Shown here in pieces: positions 7,943 through 14,678 of a stretch of 16,570 bases of DNA. The position numbers and the translations under genes were made by a program. Each line of letters starts with the position of its first letter. The stretch's first letter is position 1. The notes beneath the pieces are model-generated. The model made no database searches, was not told the origin of the DNA, and was given only the letters and a program-made list of their open reading frames with translations. This DNA comes from Acidobacteriota bacterium (lineage in GTDB: Bacteria > Acidobacteriota > Vicinamibacteria > Vicinamibacterales > 2-12-FULL-66-21): contig JAIVJE010000303.1 in NCBI GenBank assembly GCA_020200195.1, positions 1-16,570 on the forward strand, written 5' to 3'.

Positions 7943-9172
7943 TCACGCCGACAGCCTGACGAACTGCCTCACCATCAGCAGCGTGAACGTGAGCATGAAC
8001 CCGAGTAGGAGTCCGAGTGCCGTGTTCAACACTTTGCGGGGCGACACCGGACGTAGGGGCACCTGCGGCGGATCCAGGACGCTGAGCTGCGACGCAGAGG
8101 CGGATTCGATTCGCGCCTGCTCATGACGCAGGAACAGATCGTTATGAAGCGTGCGCGCCAGCGTGACCTGGCGTTCGAGTTCGGCCAGTTGCACTTCCCG
8201 CTCGTTCAATCGCTTCATCTGCGCAAACTGTGGCGAGTCCGGGCTCAAGCGTTCCGTCAGTTCGCGCCGCTGCCGTTCCATGCCGGCCACCTTCGTTCGC
8301 ATGGCGGCCACTGATTTTTCGAGCTCTTCATACACCGGGTTGATGAACTCGTCCTTCAGCGCGACGTCGAACATCGGTTTTGTCGGAGTCGGGTTCGCCC
8401 GGACGGACTCCATCAAAGGCACGTCGCGGTCGATGCTCCGCTGAACCGTGACGGTGGGCTTTCGCTGACTCAGCTCCTTTTCTGCGCTCGCGAGACGGGT
8501 CTGCTCGGCGGCCAGCTCGACGAGAAGCCACGACAGCGTGCCACGCTGCTCCAGGAGTGCCTCCACACCCCTGCGGGTCAGCTCGATCTGCGCGTTGTCT
8601 TTGAAGGCAACCAGGCGCGTCTCGAGCCCGTCGAGTTTCTGTCTCGCCTCGTCCAGCTGTCTTTTCAGAACGCTGCGCTTGGTCGTCGCCGTCCGGTCCG
8701 CCAACTGCTCGTTCATCTCGATCGCGAGCGCCGATAGCCTTTCCGTCGCGCGCGCCGCGAGCGTCGGGTCGCTCACGCGGACCCTCACAATCAGCAGCGA
8801 AGTATCGGGGACTTCCTCGACTTCCAGCGCCTCGTGGATGAACTCCTCGGCGGTCAGGTTGTGAGGGGGCTTGTCGAGGCCGAGCTCGGTCAGAACCTTT
8901 GTCCCGATCGACCGGTTTTCGAGGAGCGCCTGAAACGTCCGGTTCGTGGTCTTGTCTTCGTTGTGACGACTGATGCCGACCGTCGTGGTCGCTTCGTATT
9001 GCGGACGCATGAGCAGGCTGATACCCAGCGCCGCAAGACCCCCCAATAACGTGCCCGTGATCATCGCGAAACGCCCGCGCCAGATCGCGCGGACGTATTC
9101 CGCCAGATCGACGGTCTCGTACACGTCTCCTCCAGGCCCTGTCGTTGAAGGGAGCGGCGCAGCGTTCGACAC
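7943..9172 (-). CDS. wzz: Wzz-type polysaccharide co-polymerase (chain-length determinant)
   Basis: Inner-membrane protein that sets the length of polymerised surface polysaccharide. From the GTG at 9172 it has about 409 residues. A short N-terminal cytoplasmic stretch ('VYETVDLAEYVRAIW', 17-31) leads to a first membrane helix (about 35-55). A long periplasmic part rich in charged heptads follows, probably coiled coil between about 175 and 355. The proline-rich motif 'LDPPQVPLRPVSPRK' then precedes the second helix (about 381-401). No tyrosine-kinase domain is attached. The start is uncertain: the GTG at 9172 lacks a ribosome-binding site, whereas a GTG at 9124 has GGAGGA only a few bases upstream. 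The stop abuts pseC. Its presence suggests Wzy-dependent assembly, but wzx and wzy are not in the window. Confidence 0.82.
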   Translation of the reverse strand: MSNAAPLPSTTGPGGDVYETVDLAEYVRAIWRGRFAMITGTLLGGLAALGISLLMRPQYEATTTVGISRHNEDKTTNRTFQALLENRSIGTKVLTELGLDKPPHNLTAEEFIHEALEVEEVPDTSLLIVRVRVSDPTLAARATERLSALAIEMNEQLADRTATTKRSVLKRQLDEARQKLDGLETRLVAFKDNAQIELTRRGVEALLEQRGTLSWLLVELAAEQTRLASAEKELSQRKPTVTVQRSIDRDVPLMESVRANPTPTKPMFDVALKDEFINPVYEELEKSVAAMRTKVAGMERQRRELTERLSPDSPQFAQMKRLNEREVQLAELERQVTLARTLHNDLFLRHEQARIESASASQLSVLDPPQVPLRPVSPRKVLNTALGLLLGFMLTFTLLMVRQFVRLSA

Positions 9173-9222
9173 TGTTACGTCAGGCGATCGATAGCGGTGC
9201 ACGTGCAGCTGGTATTTCTGAT

Positions 9223-10215
9223 CTAGCGTGCCTCGACTCCGGGGGTCCGCGGCGTTCGCTCGAGCCGCGCGAGGTCCGAGTCCACCATCATTCGCACCAG
9301 GCTCTGAAAGTCCACCACAGGCGTCCACCCCAGACCGGTGCGCGCTTTCGCTGAATCGCCGATCAGATGATCGACCTCGGCCGGGCGCAGAAATCTCGGA
9401 TCCAGTTTCACGTGCGTCTGCCAGTCCATGCCAACGTGGCCGAACGCGACTTCGACGAGCTCACGGACCGAGTGGCTCTCCCCCGTCGCGATTACGTAGT
9501 CGTCCGCCCGCTCCTGTTGCAGCATCAGCCACATCGCGCGGACGTAATCGCCGGCAAACCCCCAGTCCCGCTGCGCATCCAGATTACCGAGGCTGAGCGT
9601 GTCGGTCAGCCCCAGCTTGATCCGGGCGACCCCGTCGGTCACCTTGCGCGTCACGAATTCCAGCCCACGCCTGGGCGATTCGTGGTTGAACAGAATTCCC
9701 GACACGGCAAACAGATCGTAGCTCTCCCGATAGTTGACGGTGATGTAGTGTGCAAACACTTTCGAGACACCGTACGGACTGCGCGGATAGAACGGTGTCA
9801 GCTCGGTCTGGGGGACTTCGCGCACCTTGCCGAACATTTCGCTCGACGACGCCTGATAGAACCGGATCGAGGCATCGACCTGCCTGACGGCCTCGAGCGC
9901 GCGCGTGACGCCCTGCGAGTTGAACTCGCCCGTCAGCATCGGCTGATCCCACGAGGCGGGCACGAACGACATCGCCGCGAGGTTGTAGAACTCGTGAGGC
10001 CGCACCGCCTCGATCACGCGGATGAGCGACAACTGGTCGAGCAGATCCGCCGCTCTGAGCTGCAGGCGGTCGAGCAGGTGTTCGATACGCCAGTAGTTCG
10101 TCGTACTCGCGCGGCGCACTACGCCGTATACCTCGTAACCCTTTTCGAGCAGTAGCTCGGCGAGGTACGATCCATCCTGTCCGGTAATCCCGCTGATCAA
10201 GGCTCGTCGGCTCAT
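9223..10215 (-). CDS. gmd: GDP-mannose 4,6-dehydratase
   Basis: Converts GDP-D-mannose to GDP-4-keto-6-deoxy-D-mannose, the branch point for GDP-fucose, GDP-rhamnose and GDP-perosamine. The 330-residue extended short-chain dehydrogenase shows the NADP motif 'GITGQDGSYLAELLLEKGYE' (9-28), 'RRASTTNYWRIEHL', 'QASSSEMFGK', the catalytic 'SPYGVSK' Tyr-Lys pair, and 'NHESPRRGLEFVTRKV', all hallmarks of Gmd. It is the first gene of the minus-strand operon; the ATG at 10215 faces the plus-strand HEAT gene across 36 bp. No fucose synthase, Rmd or Per is present in the window, so the final sugar is unknown. 'GLEFVTRKV' and the RR-nucleotide loop distinguish it from CDP-glucose and UDP-GlcNAc dehydratases. 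Confidence 0.95.
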   Translation of the reverse strand: MSRRALISGITGQDGSYLAELLLEKGYEVYGVVRRASTTNYWRIEHLLDRLQLRAADLLDQLSLIRVIEAVRPHEFYNLAAMSFVPASWDQPMLTGEFNSQGVTRALEAVRQVDASIRFYQASSSEMFGKVREVPQTELTPFYPRSPYGVSKVFAHYITVNYRESYDLFAVSGILFNHESPRRGLEFVTRKVTDGVARIKLGLTDTLSLGNLDAQRDWGFAGDYVRAMWLMLQQERADDYVIATGESHSVRELVEVAFGHVGMDWQTHVKLDPRFLRPAEVDHLIGDSAKARTGLGWTPVVDFQSLVRMMVDSDLARLERTPRTPGVEAR

Positions 10216-10251
10216 CGTCTTTGGCTTTTGCGTGAAAGGTTAGCATAACGG
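10216..10251. promoter_or_regulatory. Short divergent intergenic region with palindrome GTTA-GCA-TAAC
   Basis: Only 36 bp separate the start codons of gmd (minus) and the HEAT-repeat gene (plus). The AT-rich block at 10239-10249 is an exact inverted repeat, GTTA GCA TAAC. It offers a -10-like hexamer on each strand: TATGCT on minus (26 bases before the gmd ATG) and TAGCAT on plus (5 bases before the other ATG). No convincing -35 boxes were seen. Promoter function is inferred. Confidence 0.35.
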
Positions 10252-11415
10252 ATGAAATACTCAGCCCTCGTGCTCGTCGCCGCACTGTTGGCCGGGCCAG
10301 CCCTGAAAGCGCAAGTCAGGGATCGAGCCGCTCCTGCGTCCACGGTCACCGAGGCTGCCACGATCGCGAAGGGTTGGGCTGCGCTCGCCGCTGGACGGCC
10401 GGGCGCGGCGGCGCAGGCTGCGGCTGAGGTGTTGGCCCGCATGCCGGCGAACCATTCCGCGCTTGCGTTGCACATCGAGGCGCTGTCGGCCGCGGAACCG
10501 CTGCGCGGTCTCGACGCCTATGAGGCACATATCAACGCGCAGACGGGTGAGGACGTCGGACTGCTCGAACCGGTGGCACGGGGTGCGCTGCAGCAGATTG
10601 CGCGGTCCGAAGACCCCGAGCTGCGACGCACCGCGCTGCGGCTGCTTTCCCGTGCGGGGGTGACCGCCGCCCGCGAAGCGCTCGCGGCCTCGGCGCAGCC
10701 CAACGATCGGATCGACGCGGACGCGGTGCTGGCTGGCGGTGGCGATGCGGCCGCGCTGAAGCGGCTCGAGGCCGTTGCGGCGTCGGCGGACGTGCCCGAC
10801 AAGAAGCCTGTCATCCAGGCGCTCGCCTCCGTCGGTGCCGCCGCTGTCCAGTCTCTTGTCGCAATGCTCCAGGCGCGCAACGGGCCTGAGCGCGCCGCGA
10901 TTATCGCCGCGTTGGGGAAAATGCGTTCCGAGCCGGCGCGGCCGGTGATCAAGCAGGCGATGAAGGATCCCGATCCGTTCGTCCGTGCATCAGCCGCTGT
11001 GGCGCTCGCCCGGCTGCGCGATGCCGAAGGGCAGTCGCGCGTGCAGCAGATGCTGGCGAGCGAGGTGCCCGACATCCGATTGATGGCGGCCGAAGCCTGG
11101 GACGGCCAGGATGGTCCGTGGGTGAACGCCATTACCCCACTTCTCGAGAATCGCGACGGCCTGACCCGGTTCCACGCCGCCAGGCTGATCGCGCCCGTCA
11201 ATCCGGAGCTCGCCAAACGCACCCTGCAGGAGGGTCTTGCGGACCCCAATCCTGTAATCCGCGCGGAATCCGCCGAAATCATGGAACAGTCCATCGAAGA
11301 TTTCCCGCTCGTCGCGGACCTTGGCCACTTGCGCCGCCTGCTGCGGGAGCGCGACCAGGCAGTCCTCGTATATGCCGCCGGCGCCATCTTGGCGGTGGCG
11401 CGCGGGGGAAAATGA
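10252..11415 (+). CDS. Secreted HEAT-repeat protein
   Basis: No enzyme function is visible; the fold suggests a protein-binding scaffold outside the cytoplasm. The 387-residue product begins with a signal peptide, 'MKYSALVLVAALLAGPALKA', with likely cleavage after Ala20. Residues about 35-100 are Ala-rich helices resembling TPR units ('AAGRPGAAAQAAAEVLARMP'). From about 105 to 345 there are some six HEAT/PBS-lyase-like helical repeats, clearest at 'KDPDPFVRASAAVALARLRD' and 'ADPNPVIRAESAEIMEQ'. No lipobox or membrane anchor is seen. It is divergent from the polysaccharide operon and 159 bp ahead of the next gene. The start codon lacks a good ribosome-binding site; GAAAGG lies too far upstream (about 13 bases). 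The link to glycan synthesis is positional only. Confidence 0.8.
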   Translation: MKYSALVLVAALLAGPALKAQVRDRAAPASTVTEAATIAKGWAALAAGRPGAAAQAAAEVLARMPANHSALALHIEALSAAEPLRGLDAYEAHINAQTGEDVGLLEPVARGALQQIARSEDPELRRTALRLLSRAGVTAAREALAASAQPNDRIDADAVLAGGGDAAALKRLEAVAASADVPDKKPVIQALASVGAAAVQSLVAMLQARNGPERAAIIAALGKMRSEPARPVIKQAMKDPDPFVRASAAVALARLRDAEGQSRVQQMLASEVPDIRLMAAEAWDGQDGPWVNAITPLLENRDGLTRFHAARLIAPVNPELAKRTLQEGLADPNPVIRAESAEIMEQSIEDFPLVADLGHLRRLLRERDQAVLVYAAGAILAVARGGK

Positions 11416-11437
11416 CCAGCCCAGCCGTTGAATATGG

Positions 11438-11466
11438 TTGAAAGTTTCCGGCTCGGCGGCTACCCT
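11438..11466 (+). promoter_or_regulatory. Possible sigma-70-like promoter before the propeller gene
   Basis: TTGAAA at 11438-11443 matches the -35 consensus at five of six positions. It is followed after exactly 17 bases by TACCCT at 11461-11466, which matches only three of six -10 positions. Such a match can arise by chance. It lies in the only gene-free gap between the HEAT gene and the propeller gene. Confidence 0.25.
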
Positions 11467-11542
11467 ATTGCTACTCGAATCCCCAGCCGATAGTCCGGTT
11501 TTGCCCGTTAAACAGCAGTCAGCGCGCCGTGCGCACCACGCA

Positions 11543-11559
11543 GACCGCCTCGGGCGGTC
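11543..11559 (+). promoter_or_regulatory. Perfect GC hairpin in the leader of the propeller gene
   Basis: GACCGCC-TCG-GGCGGTC forms a perfect 7-bp stem with a 3-base loop. It ends 15 bases before the ATG at 11575, where no ribosome-binding site is visible. No T-tract follows, so it is not a classical rho-independent terminator of the HEAT gene. It could be a translational control hairpin, a transcript-end structure or an operator. Confidence 0.4.
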
Positions 11560-11574
11560 GTGTATCAACGACCT

Positions 11575-13512
11575 ATGAAGCACATCACCTCCCGTCGGAC
11601 GCTCGGTTGGGCGTGTCTGCTGATGTTTCTCGCCGCGCCATCCGCGCACGCCGTCGTCGTGCGCGCCGGAGGGTCGCTCATTGCCATAGCGGCCGCGACC
11701 CGCGGGTCGGCCGTAGCATACGATTCCACGAACCGCGTGTACCTTGTCGTCTCGACGAGGGGCGTGCTGCGGGGCCGCTTCGTCCAGGCGGACGGAACAC
11801 CGGTGGGTACTGCGTTTGTGATTCAGACCAGCGGGAACTACACCCATTTCCCGCGCGTGGCGTTCAGCCCTGAGGCGGCCGACGCCACGGGCGGCTTCCT
11901 GGTCACCTGGCATGAGAGCGACTTGCCGCAGGGTGCCACCAGCGTCCATGGTCGCATGGTGAGTGTCAGCGCCAACGGCGCCTACGGCCCCGACACGAAC
12001 CTGGCCGCGGACGGCTCTTTCTGGGAAGTGGGCGCGGCCGTCGCGTACGGCAGCGGCAGCCGCGAGTTCCTCGTGGCGTGGCGGAAGCTTGCCGGCAATG
12101 ACATCCGCGCGGTCCGCGTCGGCTTGGGCGGCACGCCCAAAGGGGCCGTCTTCAACGTGACCGCGACCCCCACACAGTACGAAGACAACCCGTCGGTCGC
12201 ATACAACGCGTCGCGCAACGAGTTCCTCGTCGTGTATGCAGGATTCAACGACCCGGGCAACTATGCGTTCGTGGACTCGCAGCGCGTGCAGGCGGGCGCA
12301 GATGGCATGATGGGATCCGTGGTCCGTCTCATCCAGACAGCCGGCACGTACATCACCGACGTCTCTCACAACTCTCAGACCGGTCGCTACCTGGCGGCGT
12401 GGTATTCCACGCCGGCCGAGGCTGCATTCGGGCGTGTGGTGGAAGGGGATGGATCGCTGGGTGGCGGGATCCTTACGCTGTCGACTCGGTGGAAGGCTTA
12501 CGACGCGCTCAGCGTCGCGTTCAACACCCGCTCGAACTCCTTCTACATGGTCTCCCATTCGTCGGGTGCCGAGGACGGCGGCGTCGAGCTCGACTCGAAC
12601 GGCACACCGGTCGACAACGGGATCATCGTGACGGGCGCTGGTGGCACTGGCAACTTCTATCCCCGAGTCGCGGCGAGCGCAGATCAGCCGGAATGGCTGC
12701 TCTCCACCGCCAACAGTTTCACCTCGACGATGGTCCAGCGGCTGGCCGGATCTGGCGGCGGCGGCGCACCCCCGCCGCCACCCCCGACGGCAACGAGCAA
12801 CCCGCGCATGTCGCTGGATGTCCCTCGCACCGGCTCGACGACGGCGGGCAACTTCACGGTGGCAGGCTGGGCGGCGGATCTCGCTTCGACGACTGATGGC
12901 GGGGTCGGTGCCGTCCATGTCTGGGCGTATCCGAACCCCGGTTCCGGCGCAGCCGCCATGTTCCTCGGTGCCGCCGCGATGGGTATCTCGCGCCCCGACG
13001 TGGGCGCCGCGTTCGGCGCACGCTTCTCCTCGACCGGGTTCGTGCTCAACGGCGCGCTCGCGCCCGGCACCTATGACGTCGTTGCCTTCGCTCACAGCTC
13101 GGTGGCCGGAGTGTTCAACAACAGTCAGACCGCGCGCATTCAGGTGCTGGCGCCGCCGTCGATTCCGCGGATGGTGATCGATCTGCCCGCGCAGAATCAG
13201 AGCGTCTCGCAAAACGTTCTCATCGCGGGATGGGCGCTCGACGTGGGTGCGGTGATCGGCACCGGCGTTGACGCGGTGCACGTGTGGGCCTACCCGATCG
13301 CGGGCGGAGATGCGATTTTCGTCGGCGTCGCGACGCTGGGGCACCTACGGCCGGACGTCGCGGCGGCATTTGGCGAGGCGCGTTTCGGCGGCGGAGGGTA
13401 TCGCCTCGAGGCGACGCTACCGCGCGGCGAATACAACCTCGTAGTGTTTGCGCACAGCGTCAACACGAACAGTTTCAACAACGCCGCACTGGTCCGCATT
13501 CGCGTCCTGTAG
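11575..13512 (+). CDS. Secreted protein: apparent seven-bladed beta-propeller plus two copies of an unrecognised ~115-aa domain
   Basis: Likely exported surface or extracellular protein; no catalytic function is recognised. The 645-residue product starts at the ATG at 11575, giving the signal peptide 'MKHITSRRTLGWACLLMFLA...SAHA' cleaved near residue 26. A GTG 15 bases upstream is less likely. Residues about 30-390 carry seven related strands of the pattern 'VAYNxxxNEFLVVW' ('SAVAYDSTNRVYLVV', 'AAVAYGSGSREFLVAW', 'PSVAYNASRNEFLVVY', 'LSVAFNTRSNSFYMV' and others) spaced 45-65 residues apart, as in a propeller. A Gly-Pro linker ('GGGGAPPPPPP', about 394-404) separates this from two domains at 411-525 and 532-645, each with 'GWAxD', 'AVHVWAYP', 'RPDVxAAFG' and a terminal 'FAHSxxxxxFNN'. 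The next gene shares these domains. The fold is inferred from repeat pattern only. Confidence 0.75.
   Translation: MKHITSRRTLGWACLLMFLAAPSAHAVVVRAGGSLIAIAAATRGSAVAYDSTNRVYLVVSTRGVLRGRFVQADGTPVGTAFVIQTSGNYTHFPRVAFSPEAADATGGFLVTWHESDLPQGATSVHGRMVSVSANGAYGPDTNLAADGSFWEVGAAVAYGSGSREFLVAWRKLAGNDIRAVRVGLGGTPKGAVFNVTATPTQYEDNPSVAYNASRNEFLVVYAGFNDPGNYAFVDSQRVQAGADGMMGSVVRLIQTAGTYITDVSHNSQTGRYLAAWYSTPAEAAFGRVVEGDGSLGGGILTLSTRWKAYDALSVAFNTRSNSFYMVSHSSGAEDGGVELDSNGTPVDNGIIVTGAGGTGNFYPRVAASADQPEWLLSTANSFTSTMVQRLAGSGGGGAPPPPPPTATSNPRMSLDVPRTGSTTAGNFTVAGWAADLASTTDGGVGAVHVWAYPNPGSGAAAMFLGAAAMGISRPDVGAAFGARFSSTGFVLNGALAPGTYDVVAFAHSSVAGVFNNSQTARIQVLAPPSIPRMVIDLPAQNQSVSQNVLIAGWALDVGAVIGTGVDAVHVWAYPIAGGDAIFVGVATLGHLRPDVAAAFGEARFGGGGYRLEATLPRGEYNLVVFAHSVNTNSFNNAALVRIRVL
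12805..13149 (+). repeat. Domain copy A of the HVWAYP repeat family
   Basis: The first of four related ~115-codon modules in two adjacent genes. Key blocks are 'FTVAGWAADL', 'AVHVWAYPNPGSG', 'RPDVGAAFG', 'GTYDVVAFAHSSV' and 'FNNSQTARIQV'. It is closest to copy C in the next gene, with which it shares the block 'AVHVWAYPNPGSG'. Confidence 0.75.
13168..13509 (+). repeat. Domain copy B of the HVWAYP repeat family
   Basis: The second module, ending at the stop codon. Key blocks are 'IAGWALDVG', 'GVDAVHVWAYP', 'IFVGVA', 'RPDVAAAFG', 'LPRGEYNLVVFAHS' and 'FNNAALVRIRV'. It most resembles copy D ('GVDAVHVWAYP', 'IFVGVA', 'LPRGSYNLVVFAHS'). Confidence 0.75.
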
Positions 13513-13543
13513 CGCGAATTCACTCGACAAGCGTTGAATCCCC

Positions 13544-13576
13544 GTGTGACGGTCAGGCGTCAGCGGTGTGTCACAC
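13544..13576. promoter_or_regulatory. Inverted repeats just before the FN3-protein gene
   Basis: GTGTGAC at 13544-13550 is exactly inverted as GTCACAC at 13570-13576. The right arm lies inside the compact palindrome GTGTG-T-CACAC (13566-13576). The structure ends 5 bases before the ATG at 13582, where no ribosome-binding site is seen. It could be an operator or an mRNA hairpin that blocks the start. Confidence 0.35.
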
Positions 13577-13581
13577 ACCCA

Positions 13582-14622
13582 ATGCGATCGTCTGTACTGC
13601 CACGACTACTGAGTACGTTTGTCAGCCTGCTGATCATCGGGTTCGCCGCACGCGCCGAGGCGTCGTCGATGACGATCGCGTGGGACCCGAACACAGAGCC
13701 GGACGTCGCGGGGTACGTGGTGGCATACGGCGTTGCGCCGGGTCAGTACGACGCAAGCGTCGACGTCGGGCCCACGACAATGTGGACCCTTGGCAATGCG
13801 GTGGACGGCCGCACGTATTACTTCACCGTCTACGCCTACAACGGCGCCGGGCTCACGAGCGATCCTTCGGAGGAAGTCTCGGGGACCGCGGGCCCAGTCG
13901 TGAGTCAGCCGTACATGAACATCGATCTCCCGTCGAACAACGCGGCATCGTTGCCCGACTTCGTCGTGGCGGGTTGGGCGGCGGACGTCAGTGCCACCGG
14001 TGACTCGGGTGTGAACGCCGTGCACGTCTGGGCCTACCCGAATCCGGGTTCGGGCAACGCGCCGGTGTTTCTGGGGGCGGCGCAGATCAACGTGCCGAGG
14101 CCGGACGTCGGAGCCGCATTCGGGGAGAACTTCACCAACTCGGGGTTCGCACTTCATGTCGCGGGACTTTCGCCGGGCTGGTACGACGTGGTCGTCTTCG
14201 CGCACAGCCGGGTCGCCGGCACGTTCAACAACGCGAAGACCATCCGCATCAGGGTTCAGGCCCGAACCTCCAGGCCGATGATGGCCGTTGATGGGCCTGT
14301 GGCACACAGCACTGTGTCAGGTGCCTTCACGATTGGCGGGTGGGCCATCGACTACCAGAACGACGCGTCCACCTCGGGGGTGGACGCCGTGCACGTGTGG
14401 GCGTACCCGGCGTCCGGGGCTGCCCCGATATTTGTCGGAGTCGCGGCGGTCGGCGTCTCGCGTCCCGACGTGGGCACGGCGTTCGGTCCCGCGTACTCCG
14501 CGGCCGGCTACAATCTGGTCGCGAACCTTCCCAGAGGCAGCTACAACCTCGTCGTATTCGCCCACAGCTCCGTGTCGGCCAGCTTCAACAACGCGGTCCA
14601 GGTTCCCATTACCGTGCACTGA
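13582..14622 (+). CDS. Secreted fibronectin type III protein with two copies of the HVWAYP domain
   Basis: Likely exported binding or structural protein; no catalytic function is recognised. The 346-residue product starts at the ATG at 13582, giving a signal peptide with hydrophobic core 'LLSTFVSLLIIGFAARAEA' and cleavage near residue 27. A TTG at 13534 is in frame but would add a charged stretch ahead of the signal. Residues about 28-108 form a fibronectin type III domain: 'MTIAWDPNTEPDVAGYVVAYG', 'TWTL'-like turn, 'TYYFTVYAYNGAGLTSDPSEEV'. Residues 111-226 and 232-346 are two copies of the domain that also ends the preceding gene. It follows that gene by 69 bp on the same strand. A paired extracellular role is likely from this sharing, but its ligand is unknown. 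Confidence 0.78.
   Translation: MRSSVLPRLLSTFVSLLIIGFAARAEASSMTIAWDPNTEPDVAGYVVAYGVAPGQYDASVDVGPTTMWTLGNAVDGRTYYFTVYAYNGAGLTSDPSEEVSGTAGPVVSQPYMNIDLPSNNAASLPDFVVAGWAADVSATGDSGVNAVHVWAYPNPGSGNAPVFLGAAQINVPRPDVGAAFGENFTNSGFALHVAGLSPGWYDVVVFAHSRVAGTFNNAKTIRIRVQARTSRPMMAVDGPVAHSTVSGAFTIGGWAIDYQNDASTSGVDAVHVWAYPASGAAPIFVGVAAVGVSRPDVGTAFGPAYSAAGYNLVANLPRGSYNLVVFAHSSVSASFNNAVQVPITVH
13912..14259 (+). repeat. Domain copy C of the HVWAYP repeat family
   Basis: The third module, with 'FVVAGWAADV', 'AVHVWAYPNPGSG', 'VFLGAAQ', 'RPDVGAAFG', 'GWYDVVVFAHSRV' and 'FNNAKTIRIRV'. It is closest to copy A of the upstream gene. Confidence 0.75.
14275..14619 (+). repeat. Domain copy D of the HVWAYP repeat family
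   Basis: The fourth module, ending at the stop codon, with 'FTIGGWAIDY', 'GVDAVHVWAYP', 'IFVGVAAVG', 'RPDVGTAFG', 'LPRGSYNLVVFAHSSV' and 'FNNAVQVPITV'. It is closest to copy B of the upstream gene. Confidence 0.75.
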
Positions 14623-14658
14623 ACGGAACCTTAAGTTCGACCCTGAGGAACCCGACTT

Positions 14659-14667
14659 TGCTATGAT
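14659..14667 (+). promoter_or_regulatory. Extended -10 promoter element before the 2-hydroxyglutarate oxidase gene
   Basis: TGCTATGAT fits an extended -10 (TGn followed by TATGAT, five of six consensus bases). A weak -35-like TTCGAC (14636-14641) is 20 bases away, longer than ideal, which suits an extended -10 promoter. The -10 ends only 11 bases before the ATG at 14679, so the mRNA would have almost no leader. Confidence 0.45.
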
Positions 14668-14678
14668 GCGCGCGGCTG

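Noticed and set aside
11543..11559. Rho-independent terminator of the HEAT gene
   Set aside because: The stem is good, but no T-tract follows and it lies 128 bp after the stop, next to the following start codon.
10990..13344. A 784-codon open frame on the minus strand opposite the HEAT and propeller genes
   Set aside because: It is rich in Arg, His and Gly with no recognisable domain, crosses an intergenic gap, and lies opposite genes with clear signal peptides and repeats. High GC at third positions keeps the antisense frame open.
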